Source of the DNA: Axinella damicornis
Lineage: Eukaryota > Porifera > Demospongiae > Axinellida > Axinellidae
Direction of reading: 5' to 3'
Assembly: GCA_963931865.1 (NCBI GenBank)
Contig: OZ007509.1
Location: 17,116,088-17,180,087 of the forward strand
Length of the DNA stretch: 64,000 bases
The first letter of the stretch is position 1; the number at the start of each line of letters is the position of its first letter. Under the pieces are notes generated by a model that was not told where the DNA came from, ran no database searches, and saw only the letters and a list, made by a program, of their open reading frames with translations. A program made the translations under genes and the position numbers. Of this stretch, positions 31,001-41,722 are shown piece after piece.

Positions 31001-34000
31001 CCTGAGGTGGATCTTCATCTAGAATGACATGCTTCGAAGACGTTTTGCCTGAGCCGGCAGCTCCTATGGTAAGCAGCTTTCCAATCACAGATTCGATGTA
31101 GCCATTCTTCATAGCATCCCCAAAGATTTTACGAGACTGTACGCTACCTGCAAGTGGAGAACGAAATCAAAGAACAGCTGTCACCAACCATTTTCCAGCA
31201 AAAATGGACAGAAACATATAGTTTGATGGCAAGCAAAGGAGTGAGCTCCACATTAGTTGAAAGGCGAAGTCATGCTCAATTATTATTACATGTGGGTATC
31301 CCAGAACCTTAAGTGTTTCAATATTCATCTGCCCAGGTTTCTGGTCGTGGTTTTCTATTACATATTCATGTTGAAAGATGGTAGAGTACTCTCCACAGCA
31401 CACTAGCCACATTTGGCCAGATTTTGGTCGGTCCATAGAGCCCTCAGTACTCCCACCAATTATGAAAGTGTTGGTTTCTACTGTCCTCAGGCCCAAACTG
31501 AAAGGTCACAACTTCACACACATACTGGTGCACATTGGTTTGATCCTATAGTGTATACAGGAAACTGAACCAAATGCGGGGGTGGATGCTCTTTCTCCGA
31601 ACTACACATTAAAATTGTATACAGACCATTTTGCACAGTAGCTACGTACATCCACATACCAATCAGGTACTTCTTCTGAACTTTCTTAAGCACCGCAGAT
31701 TCTTCCATTCGAAAGAGGGCCTCCCCTACAAGCTGCCAGGAGGGGAACGGGTGGGACTTCATCCAGTGTTTCAGTAGGGATCGGTGATTCTGTAGTTCTT
31801 TCTTTGACCTTTTCGAGTTTGGAACATGGAGATATAGACCAAGGTCATTCAAATTGTGAACATCTTCCAAGACATCACAGAGGTTGTCGATTGTGAGAGT
31901 GCGGTCTGTTAGTGTGGAAACAAAGTAGATTAGCATAAGTCATAAACGGTCACGGCATTTTAAATTCAACAGTGTTGAACAACACATTGATCAACATGCA
32001 ATAAGTGAGGGCGTGTGTTCATACATGTAGACTATACCATTGAATTCAGCCGCATATCCCTTGGTAGCTTCCACTGCCTTGCTGTTCTCCCAGAAATACA
32101 GTGCTCCAGCTAGCAACTCCCAGGATGCATTCGGAACCACCTGCAACCAGTACTTCACCAAAGCCTCCCTCTTCTGCTCAGGAGTACGAAACTGCTTGGT
32201 GATCTGATCTCGCTTGGATACTGGAACCTGAAGAGCAAATGCCAAGTCGTCCCATTGTTTTGCAGCAACAGATTTCAGCACTTCCAAAACGTTCTCACAT
32301 GTCAGAGTGGGTTCTGTAACATGAAAAAAGATTTGGGAATTGGCTGGCCATTGAGTAACAACATTAAGTTGTTTAAGATAACAGCTGATTGTCTTGTGGG
32401 CCAACAGTTTTATATTTTTTCAGAGAGCCAGACTAACTCAGGCTCCAGAGCAACTACAACAGATCATTTGTGTGCCAGCTCTATGGCACATGCAACATCA
32501 GTATAGCTGCTAGTCCCTCTCTGCCCGGCTGGTCACACAGCGCTTGCGTGATCGGCTGGGCGGGCTAGCGGTTAGACTGATGCAACATACACTACACACA
32601 GTGTTCAACGCTACCACAAATCCCTGGCTGTGTATTAATATGCACTTCCCCAGACTGAAAAGTATAGTCTGACTGCCAGGAAGCTAATGTATTGATGGGG
32701 TACATCGATAATCGCTCTACCTGGCATGACTACTGAGTATGCAAAAGTGGTATGATCACTAAGTGCATCCCAGATGGGTAGTTTACATACTGATCACATG
32801 TTCCTTCACCAAGTACACATACTAGAACACCTGCAGTGTACTTTCTATGTTTGCTTAGAGGCTATCAATATCAGTAGGTTTGCTTTGCTAATCCAGAAGA
32901 GACATGGCTTCTGACATTCTACAACTCCAGCTTGGAATATGAGCTGGCATCCCATACTTTAGCAAAAGTCATTGCAACAGGTGAATTTGTTATCAAGAAT
33001 ACGCCCATCATGAATCTCCCTCTGCAGCCCTCCCTGAGCTCGAGCATAAACAACACCACCAGCTGCAGCTATTGTCAGTAGCTAGCACACTCCAGTGTCT
33101 CCAGCAGTCTGATACAGCCAATTTGGCTGAAGCTACATACATGGTGCAGTGGTTCAAGATCAAGTGGCTGACAATCATATTCTAGTTCATATGTACGCTA
33201 GGTAGTACTAAGCCATCACCAAATTTTCTCACAACAGTGCTTTGGCATACTTACCTCCCAAAGGTTCAGCGTACTTCCTGATCTTCTCGGCAGCTTCGCT
33301 TGCTTCTATTTCATCCAATCCCACAATAAGCCTCCTCCACGATGGCCATGGGTCATTCTCCAACCAAAATCTGATGGCTCCTTTCTTGCATTCCGTGGTA
33401 GTCGAGAATTGCTGATCCCCCTCAATTTCATCCAACTTCGCACGAGGAACCTTGATTCCACAGGAGCTACTGCACAGCTTCTTCCATGACTCCACCCCTT
33501 CGGTTGCTCTGAGGGCACTCTCCAGAGACAGTGTGGGAGGCGATGCATCACCTGAGAGTGAGATTGTGTGAATAGTACTGAATTAGACATTCAGCTCCCA
33601 GTGGTGAAATGTTTCTACTTTGAATTGCAACACCCCATACTACATAATTTGGAGACTGGCTTTGATTGCACAGTAATACATTGAATTTCCAGGATCGAAT
33701 TGAAGGTGAAATAAATTTGTTGTTGAGTGTGATCCACACTGTGTGTTACGCACCTATGGTATTCTAGCCTCATTCCCACATGGCCTGGGAACAAGTCTAA
33801 CGGCATTCAGACAGCTCAGTGTACACGGACCATACCACATCCAGCGTCTAAACATGCACCTAAAGTTTGTCCACCTTAGCCAAATTTTATGAGGCACGAT
33901 ACAGTTCTTCACACAGTGTGTGTGACATAATGCAGGGCCGTCAGAAGCAGTTGCAGAGTGGTCAGGCCGGCAGGGGTGGTGTACGTTGTGGTGCGAAGCG

Positions 34001-34584
34001 CCGCACAAAGGTTTTTAGCGCTTGCTAAGGGAGGTCTGGGGGCATGCCACCTAGGAAAAATGTCCTCCTTCTGAGGTGCTTTATAAGGCCATTTAAAAGG
34101 TATGTACATGTAGCTAGCTGTTCAGTGCATTAGTAACAACAGTTACCGAATGATCGTTTCGGAAAGATCGTGGAACGAGTTTGGTGAGGGCCATCGACAT
34201 AAATCGCCGCTGATTATGCCATGATGTTGTTGCACGAGGTACGCATATTATACTGCAATTCATAACAGAATATTTATTTAAGCCCCTAAAAGTGGTCCGG
34301 CCATGGCCGGACAAACCGGACTGGTTCTGACGGCCCTGTAATGTGGCTGTACTGTTCAGCTCCATTGAATGGTATCAGACACCTATGAGGCACCAAAAAT
34401 CAAACAAAAGCTTGCACGATAATAATTGACCTAGCCTCAGTACATTGTTTGGGTAGGGAGTTTGGTACCGTGAGTCTTAGCTTTCCAATTTTCGTGCAGA
34501 CAGAACAGCTCTTGCCTTAATTACAATGAGAAATTCCACACTTATACCTTCACGCTTTGCCTCCTCTCCCTTTCCTTCAGCCAT
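28007..34584 (-). CDS. Gene A: three death domains, GTPase-COR, death domain; 7 exons, 1137 aa
   Basis: Exons on the minus strand: 34584-34548, 33551-33255, 32313-32038, 31905-31660, 31147-29000, 28675-28613 and 28353-28007. They sum to 3414 nt, in frame to the stop. Every intron is phase 1. Residues 1-12 are MAEGKGEEAKRE. Death domains lie at about 25-110, 112-203 and 204-285. The single 2148-nt exon encodes a P-loop GTPase (Walker A GAAGSGKTS, then DSGGQPQ and a GTHRD motif in place of NKxD) joined to a COR-like winged-helix region (CFQAAQRLQF, LDDLNILFYYPD). A 21-residue Ser/Pro linker leads to a C-terminal death domain (PTWRVLVTALEKIGQNGIAS). The layout recalls DAPK1 and MFHAS1, GTPase-COR proteins in cell-death and immune signalling. 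There is no kinase, LRR or ankyrin part. It is a paralogue of gene B but lacks ZU5-UPA. Confidence 0.85.
33766..33799. mobile_element. Palindromic element shared by both duplication copies
   Basis: Runs from TAGCCTCATTCCCACATGG to CCTGGGAACAAGTCTA. An orthologous copy is at 50646-50682 in the other duplicate, so it inserted before the duplication. The flanks ATGGTATTC and ACGGCATTC are a decayed 9-bp duplication. Confidence 0.7.
33933..34338. mobile_element. CAGGGCCGTCAGAA-type element, absent from the paralogous site
   Basis: A 406-bp element with CAGGGCCGTCAGAAG and TTCTGACGGCCCTG at its ends and the 5-bp duplication TAATG on both sides. The duplicate locus near 50806 lacks it and reads through, which dates the insertion after the segmental duplication. 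Confidence 0.85.
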
Positions 34585-34670
34585 CTGCGTCCAGCTAGCT
34601 CGCTCTGCAGCGAATTCGCGTGAAGTAAACTACGAGGCGATGACCTCATCAAGTAGCACGTGCACTTGTT
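34585..34670 (-). promoter_or_regulatory. Promoter-proximal region of gene A, mutated CRE
   Basis: The block is homologous to the upstream regions of genes B and C, but the CRE reads TGACCTCA at 34641-34648, with one change from consensus. A CACGTG E-box follows, as in gene B. This suggests altered control of this copy. Confidence 0.5.
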
Positions 34671-35090
34671 TACCTAGCTAAAAATGGGCGGGGCTGCTTG
34701 CGGGAGGGCCCTAGGGCCAGGGTAGTACCAAAAACGTGTATGCTGTGCACACAAATAATCCATCATCAGTGGTGTGTGTATAGTTGCAAACATCAATAAT
34801 AAGAATATTGGAACAGAATACAGAAAATTCTTCCCTAAACCATCACAAGGTATTGGGGCTACTGCACTCTGGGTGTGCCTGCAACTGGTAATGCACTGTC
34901 TAGCCGTTCAATCTTCTCAAAGTGTTTGCGAGCATTTCTGATGTTCACCAGTGTGGCAGCAGAGGCTAATGGAGAGAGAGGGGAGGAGGGAGAACTCTTT
35001 GGTAGGACACAGCAGACATCCCCGGCACAGATAACACACAGACACGGCTAGCCTTGTTTCCAGGCCCCTTACGAACACGGCAGAAATACT

Positions 35091-35550
35091 CAGGGGCGGA
35101 TACAGGATGTATGAAAGGGGGGGGGGGCACTATATGAAACGCGCATAGAGGCGCGTAGCGCCGATCAGTCCGCGCGAAGCGCGGAAAAAAATTTTCGCCT
35201 TCATTTTTCACTTCTCAGGATGGGCTCTCGTGGCACCTTCGCGCTTTGCACTGCAAGTTCCAGATGTACGAGGATTGCAGGTCCCAGGGCCGCCATGAGC
35301 TTCTTCCTTGCTCAAATTTCGCTCACGAACGTAATACGTACGTACACGGAGGGGTATACTAGATCGTGGTCTCGTTCCCAAGCCGTTCGGTTTCAGGCAA
35401 CGGCCGCAACGCACGGTATTGCGAGCTGAGGAGGCCAGGTCAGGAGTTGCAACGTAGCGGCAGCAAGTTAGTAAGGAGGAAAATAAAGCGGTGAAGAAGC
35501 AAAAGGGGGGGGCACCGGCCCCCGATGCCCCCCCCCTAGATCCGCCCCTG
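35091..35550. mobile_element. CAGGGGCGGAT-type element, 460 bp
   Basis: The ends are CAGGGGCGGATACAGG and CTAGATCCGCCCCTG. The flanks ATACT and ATATT differ at one of five positions. The interior has runs of G, and its GC-rich segment near GCGCGAAGCGCGGAAAAAAA matches the element at 39119-39720. It is absent from the paralogous intron at 51.6 kb. Confidence 0.75.
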
Positions 35551-35900
35551 ATATTACTATCTTCTTTCACACTGCATCTAAACTTGGGCTTTTTTTTTTT
35601 TTTTTTTTTTTTTCTATAACAGTTTATGCAATGCAAAGGGATACATAATAGCTGTGAAGCTAATCTAGATGTACCCTATATACAAACAGGCTAAGTAAAG
35701 ATATGCAAATACATGTACTTAGTTACAAGAAAAAGGGTGCAATGTGTAGTTTAAATGTAGTAACATTTGGTGCAGAGAGGGAGACTTGGGGAAGATTGTT
35801 CCAAACAGAGATGGTACTAGGTACAAAAGATGACTGAAATGAATTGGTGCGAACAGGAGGTTGGTACAGGAGGGGTGTATCATAAGGGAGTCTACTTGGC

Positions 35901-36434
35901 TTAGGTATAAAAACATTGGGTGGGAAATAAAAGTATCCATAAAATAATCTTATAAAGTGTACATAACTTCAAGTATAATCTCCTATTCTCAAGTGTGGGC
36001 AATGTAGATAGATCCAGTAATTCCTGGTAACCGGCATCCCAGTTCTTGTGGCACATTCTCAAGGCAAACTTCTGGACATTTTCAAGATTGTTAGTGTCCT
36101 TAATAAGGTGAGGACTCCAAACTGGAGCAGCATACTCTAAGTGTGGTCTGACTAGTAGCTTATACATTTCAAGTAGGGAGTGGCTATCAACCTCTGCAGA
36201 AAACCTTCTGTAGAGCAGCCCCACAAGTTTCCTAGCTTTCGAGCAGACAGAGTCGATATGGGTTGACCATGACATATCTGATGAAAGGAAGACACCAAGA
36301 TATTTAAAACTCTCCACCTGTTCAAGTGGGACACCATTTAGATGGAGAGACAAAGGCTGGATGGAATTCCGTTTCCTCGAGATGAACATGGATTTGCACT
36401 TTGTAGGGTTAAGGGTGAGATGGTTGGAACTCAC
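35901..36434 (-). pseudogene. Non-LTR retrotransposon reverse transcriptase, C-terminal fragment
   Basis: A 177-codon frame with MSSNHLTLNPTKCKSMFISR and SFKYLGVFLSSDMSW, the C-terminal part of the reverse transcriptase of jockey/CR1-like elements, followed by the YRRF...LVRPHLEYAAPVWSP thumb region. The catalytic FADD-type motif lies further upstream in such proteins and is absent. The fragment is truncated at its 5' side by the 53-bp inverted repeat next to it. It lies in the intron of the RagA pseudogene and is missing from the intact gene. It is a dead insertion. Confidence 0.85.
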
Positions 36435-36515
36435 CCAGTCCTGTATTCTATTAACATCAGACTAGAATACAGGACTGGGTGAGTTCCAACCATCTCACCC
36501 TTAACCCTACAAAGT
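36398..36515. repeat. Perfect inverted repeat at the retroelement 5' junction
   Basis: Arms of 53 bp at 36398-36450 and 36463-36515 are exact reverse complements around a 12-bp spacer. The left arm is part of the reverse transcriptase frame. A duplicated, inverted 5' segment is the expected scar of twin-primed reverse transcription. Confidence 0.85.
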
Positions 36516-37387
36516 ACATGTAAGTTTACTTGAACAATTAGTTGACTGATCAACTGAACTAAGGCTGTTAACTACAATTCATACATGTCAACTAGTTAAG
36601 AGGGCCAGCCGTACTCCATAGCACGTAGAGATGTAGTGTGTTTGAATCTGATGTCCTGCTCCATGTGATCTGTGCTGTGATAACATTGTGCCATTCCTTT
36701 ATTAGTCACGTAAACTGCCCGCCAATTAGTTGACTAGGGAAATTCCCTAGTTGTTCAAGCCCTAATACCAGCGGAGTTTCGGGATCAACAGATGAGGCTC
36801 AAGGTTACATGTAAGTTTACTTGAAGCTCAAGCTTGATATCAAGGGAGGGGGAAACAGCTCAGCTCTAGGGAGTAGCCAGAATAGAGAATGTTCCACCAC
36901 CAACCCAACATCCACAAGCATAAAACACCAAGATAATGCAGACTGGTTTAGATTACAGTCTAGCAGTGACACACTCAGTTCTGCTCTGATGAATCCAGAG
37001 CAGCCTCGTATGCTGAATATGGTGGTTGAATCATTTGGGACCTTAGTATCCACCTCATTACACTCAAGACATGACAACCCTTATGGCCCCGAGGTATTTA
37101 GTTCCACAGATTCCTTAGCAATTGCATTTAACTACATGTGATATGTAGACAGCTATGACAAACAAACTTCAACTATGACCGACAACCACAACGTACGTAT
37201 GGTTGGGTCAGAGACAATGACCATGACGTAAGTGTTTGGAGTGAAGATGTCGATGAAGGCAGCAAAACATGCATGAATTTCTCACTTCCATGCTCTGTGT
37301 GTGTGTGACGTGGGCATAAAGTCAGGTGGGAGGGGGAGTGAGAGGGGGTGAAATAAGTTCAGGCCTACCACAGCTGCATCAATCGAT

Positions 37388-37551
37388 TAGCCTCGTTCCC
37401 AGGCCTACCCCGTTTTTTCTGTTCTTCGGTTTCCGTTGACAATAATACACGGATGCGGCAAGGGCTTTTTCACCGCCCTTCGGCATCTGTGTATTATTGT
37501 CAATGGAAACCGAAGAACAGAAAAAACGGGGTAGGCCTGGGAACGAGGCTA
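37388..37551. mobile_element. Palindromic element, empty site visible in the paralogue
   Basis: A 164-bp hairpin starting TAGCCTCGTTCCCAGG, with arms of about 60 bp. The 9-bp duplication is TCAATCGAT at 37379-37387 and TCAATCGAC at 37552-37560. The intact RagA intron at about 52405-52420 lacks it. This is a directly observed insertion after the duplication. Confidence 0.92.
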
Positions 37552-38021
37552 TCAATCGACATTCACCTGCAGCTGAGTTTGAACTGCTTGACTATGTTGC
37601 TGATCTTCTCGAATCTGTGCACATCTGTGTGGGGTCTCTGTACTGAGTGGGCGATCACCTGGGGAGGGAGCAAGATCCATCCATGAGCAAAGTGTCCTTC
37701 AAACTCTCAGGATACACAAATGTACCCACAGACGTGTATCTAGCTCTTCAAACCACTCCCACTAAATGCAAGTAACTTACCAAATGCCTGCACGTACGTA
37801 CAACCCCAAGCATACGTACGGACTCAGTTGTTGTGACAGGGGAGGTGGGTGAGTTCACCCAAAGGTTGAAAATAGCATAGCCATGTCTGGGTTGCCTGCG
37901 AAAGCCCTTAGTTGGAGCCAGGTGGGCCAATTCCTTGTGTTAAGCATAAATGGACTTAGAAAACAGTCAAGCCATGTAGAAGCAGTTTATGCTAGTGTGA
38001 CTCCCCCTCCTCATCCTCTAG

Positions 38022-38103
38022 GTCAGTTTGTGCCTCATAGCTCCAATGGGACAGTGCTGGCCACTGGGGGAGACAGCAGGAAGGTGAACCTCTGGATTCT
38101 GGG
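38022..38103 (+). pseudogene. Katanin p80-like WD40 exon fragment
   Basis: Bounded by a CTCTAG acceptor and a GGGTAG donor, it encodes QFVPHSSNGTVLATGG followed by DSRKVNLW. This resembles the first WD repeat of the katanin p80 subunit (AHSSN...TGG-DRKVNLW), with about ten residues missing between HSSN and the TGG turn. No other WD exon was found nearby, so it is likely a stray duplicated exon. Confidence 0.5.
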
Positions 38104-38757
38104 GTAGCCACTGGCCCACTGCACCTACAGTGAGTCTGATGCTTAGGTGTGTGTGTGCTGGTGACTCTGTGGTACATTAAAGACTTTATTCTATATGTAT
38201 GCATTATAATGCAGGAAACGTTTGGTGAAGTAAATTTCGCCAGCAGTAATGTATTACCAAAAGCTATGCCTGACATGTCCGAGGGGAATATTTCAACATT
38301 TTCGTCCCTACTTCATGGACGTATTCAGTGGAAGCTTGCAGCCTCTTTCCCCAAAGTTCCATCATATTCTGAGCCACAGAAGTTCCTGGATTTCTTAGGC
38401 GGTACCAGCCTTGTGTCACCCTCACAAAATGACTTCTCCAACGCACCCCCAATATTCACCCGTGTACTGTACATCTACTTCTTGCACTATAGTTGAGGAG
38501 TTGACTGTAGCCTGGCTTGGATATCCTGGGGAGAAGCACTCCCGTATTTAGGGATGATGTCATCTCTTCTTATCCCTCACGTCAGGTGGGTGAGGAAGGA
38601 GGGGGATGGATAGATTCCTGGATGGACGGTCAGATAGGAAGGGTGGGAGGGGGAGGGAAGGTTGGAGGGTGGAAGGGAATCATGTGACAATGGTGGAGTG
38701 ATGTGATCCAGCAATGATCTTTGTTGAGTGTTTGGGGGTGGTGGTGGTGGTGGTGGT

Positions 38758-38791
<34 letters not shown>

Positions 38792-39118
38792 ACTTCAGTC
38801 CTCACTACTTGCCACTCCCACTACTGGGCCATTCCTCACAACTATATTTGGTCCTTGCTAGGACCTCTGCCCCCAATCCCCCAATATGGTGGTGCAGTGG
38901 CCAAGCAACATTTAAGAACATCTGGGGTGTTCTTATCACAACAATTAGCATGCACTACAATACAAGTCAGCTGTAGCCTTGTTCCTGGGCTCTTGAAATG
39001 GACCTCTGACTCTAGACACTGAGATCTGTGATTTAGAATAGAAACCTTTGGGCCCTTAGTAGCGCCCTCGCCCTCGCCACAACCCAAGGGCCTTAGAGTT
39101 TCTAAATCGCGTAGATCC

Positions 39119-39128
39119 CAGTGGCGGA

Positions 39129-39172
<44 letters not shown>

Positions 39173-39720
39173 GGGTGCAAATGCACCCCCCTTTGGCGGC
39201 ACATAAATGATTATGTAGCAGTGGATTGCAGCAACAACAACCAGGGCTAGGCTGAGGCACAGTTACACACTCATGTAACAGCCTTACTGATCTTCAGACG
39301 TTTGACTAGGCCTAGAGTTGCTTCGGTTCTGACTTCCAGCTAGTTTAATAAACTTGGCAACTCACTTAGCTAGACCGTACCGTCTAGTCTATGTACGTAG
39401 GCCAGAGTACGTATAGGCTAGACTAGGTAAACATTTAAACATTTTTTTTGTACACTTAATTGGAACGGAATTAATCCACGTCGAGAGCAAGAGTGCATTG
39501 CGAGAGTCATGCAGACGGTCACGGATTTCACGGAAACCAGAGAGCAGTGGTAGTGCAGTGCAAAGCACGAAGGTGCTAAGACAGCCCATCCAGGCAACTG
39601 AAAAATGACCGTGAAAATTTTTTTCCGCGCTTCGGGCGGAAGACTGATCGGCGCTTCGCGCCTCTGTTCACTACATTCACCACTGAACCCCCCTTTCCAA
39701 ATTTTCTAGATCCGCCACTG
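39119..39720. mobile_element. CAGTGGCGGAT-type element, 602 bp, with about 40-base G-run
   Basis: The ends CAGTGGCGGATTTAGGG and CTAGATCCGCCACTG are inverted. The 5-bp repeat GATCC is at 39114-39118 and 39721-39725. A G-run of about 40 bases starts 13 bases in. The right half shares the CCGCGCTTC...CGCGCCTCTG segment with the element at 35091. No open frame. Confidence 0.8.
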
Positions 39721-41097
39721 GATCCCTTGGTCTCAGTCTATTGTCTGGAAAATTAATAGGTGTGTTCTTGAACGTTTGCCCCACATTCTTTGGGCGGATA
39801 TAAAGCCATCCTTCCCATGCTACCGGTTGCATTTAAGTGCTATTTCTGGTCCCCTCATTACTGCTGTACACCAGCTGTAATTGTGAACCTCTTCTCTCAG
39901 TGTTATGCAATTTCTGAGTGAAAGGCTTATTACTGTGTCCTCTTTCTCTGTAGGTTGACTCTTCACACCACCTGGCAAGTAGTGTGGCTGAACCCTTACT
40001 GGATGTGACGCATAATCCTGAAGGACCTGAACAAGCTATTTTAGAGACACTTTACTTGGGTTTGCTGTATTATTCATCCTGTTGCATTTCCATTCCTGCC
40101 AGCTTTGTGTCTAGGAATTCTTTATCTGGATGTATAATTCAATGGTACTATACTGTCACAGAGTAATGCAGATAACATACCCAATGCATGACTGTACATT
40201 TCAAGTACGTGCAAATATAGAAGTAATGGTACTGCAATGAGAGCCCCATATTATTTATATAGACGGTATCAAGAGTTTGAGTGGATTAGCTTGTGTTACA
40301 TGTACATGATCTCATGCCCAGCCGGAAACACCTACAGAAATCCGTCTGCAGGTATATAACAATTGGCATTTTCCACACGTTCATGACTGTAAAATGCTAT
40401 AGAAACAATGGAATGTATAAATTTTGATGGTGCAAATATGGCACCCTATAGCTAGCGATTGTTGCTAGATGCAAGTGACGTATAATCATCAAATTTACGT
40501 ATACGCCCTGATTACATTCCACGCTATGCCGCTATGCCAAGAAAACTGCCGATTGTTTATACATTGTACCAGACGGATTTTCCATGTATAAGTGTTTCTG
40601 GTTGGGCACAAGACTAATATCTACTATAGTGAAGTTTGTGTCCATGCATTTCACACCAATATAGAGAAGTTATTTTAGTGGAGTGATTAACTGAAGGAAT
40701 GCACCCAGCAACTGTGATCAGAATGCATGGGAGATTTACTTTTCACCACTTTGCCTAATCATTGTGTAAGTATGTACCCCATACAGTACATTCTAAGTGA
40801 AATGGATAGCGACTGAGTTATATGCAATATCGACATTGGCAGGGCATTCCAACAATGTCGATTACATTATGAACTCAGTAACAGTAGATCTTGCATGGTG
40901 CACCCCCTAGGCCTATTGTAGACCATTCATAGGTGCGCATAATTCTGTACCAATTAAAATTTGCTTTCATAGTGCCTTTACCTTGTTTGTGTTACTTTTG
41001 TAGTGCATGTGGAAATTGATCTGATAAGTATTTATTGTACTCTGGTTTACTTTTTGTACCAAGTGTAACGTAACTATGGCTATATATGTATATATAC

Positions 41098-41240
41098 AGG
41101 TGTGCAGTGGTGCACTGCTCAACAGACAACATTTGCTCATGCAGGCTCTGTCCTGGGTTCGAATCCACTAAAGCCCTGTTGAAGTGTGGTTCGCCTTAAG
41201 AAAAGGATTTGTACTTTGCCCATCCAGAGAAACAAGTTTG
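41098..41240 (+). repeat. Possible tRNA-derived SINE
   Basis: A B-box-like GGGTTCGAATCC lies at about 41155 and a weak A-box-like stretch about 50 bp upstream (GTGCAGTGGTGCACTGCTCA). It does not fold into a normal tRNA that I can draw. A similar B-box word is near 14332. Tentative. Confidence 0.3.
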
Positions 41241-41722
41241 AGCAATGCCATAGCATTAATTTTATGGTATCTCGAGCGAGTTCAGTGATCATAATTATGA
41301 TGTCTTATCACCACCCTGTGGCCCAGGACCTTCATTGAAGCATTGATCATTCTGTTCATGCTCCCTCCCTCGACTCCCTCCCGCCCTCCCTCCCTCCTGG
41401 ACCATTCCTAGGTTATCAAATCAAAATGAACTGAACTCTCATTGTTTTTTGCTGCTTCTTTTTGGGAGTACTTCCATATAGGACAGCCCTCTGTACAACC
41501 CATTATATTCTCACTGAGATAACATCAATGTGCTTGTTGACAGCATCATGCAGTTCATATAGTGTTGCAATATTGACTGCGGCACACTGCATGCTGCAAA
41601 ATCCAGAATTATTGACATTGTGACAAAAGGCAAATGAAATAGTAGCATGTACATGGTCAATTAAGTAGTCACAGTTATTGTTACAATTGAAGTTGAGAAG
41701 TGTGTGACTGCATGTGCATAGT

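Larger units (their letters stand above)
34859..37658 (-). pseudogene. Truncated RagA copy: exons 7-9 only, with frameshift
   Basis: Duplicate of the last three exons of the intact RagA gene. The exon 9 copy (34965-34859) is open and ends GTPRVQ, the exon 7 copy (37658-37567) is open with its splice sites, but exon 8 (37197 to about 37296) is broken. It has a 4-bp insertion near 37282, has lost its first bases and acceptor together with the (CA)n tract, and abuts unrelated sequence. Exons 1-6 are missing. The intron between copies of exons 8 and 9 was enlarged by transposons, and the intron between exons 7 and 8 carries a palindromic element. It has no start and cannot make a GTPase. Confidence 0.88.
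28738..37730. repeat. Segmental duplication, copy 1
   Basis: This block matches 44848-52582 almost base for base where not interrupted. It covers gene A exons 1-5 with introns and promoter, the spacer, and the 3' exons of RagA. It is about 1.2 kb longer than the other copy because it gained the elements at 33933-34338, 35091-35550 and 37388-37551 and the reverse transcriptase fragment. The lower breakpoint lies in the intron after the GTPase-COR exon. Confidence 0.85.
37731..41722. other. Intergenic between the two blocks, mostly unassigned
   Basis: Apart from the katanin-like fragment, the element at 39119-39720, a GT/G tract at about 38740-38790 and a possible SINE, I see no supported gene. 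Open stretches at 38215-38496 and 39957-40164 on the plus strand begin near plausible acceptors but have no family I recognise. Confidence 0.5.

Noticed and set aside
29191..31005. Plus-strand frames of 70-100 codons opposite gene A, mirrored at 45289-47091
   Set aside because: Shadows of the GTPase-COR exon; they recur in both paralogues only because the sense strand is duplicated.
38149..38496. Plus-strand frame of 115 codons
   Set aside because: It looks protein-like in composition, but I recognise no family, and the start and splice context are weak.
41098..41240. Functional tRNA gene
   Set aside because: Only a B-box-like word is convincing; no acceptor-stem pairing could be drawn, so it is listed as a possible SINE only.
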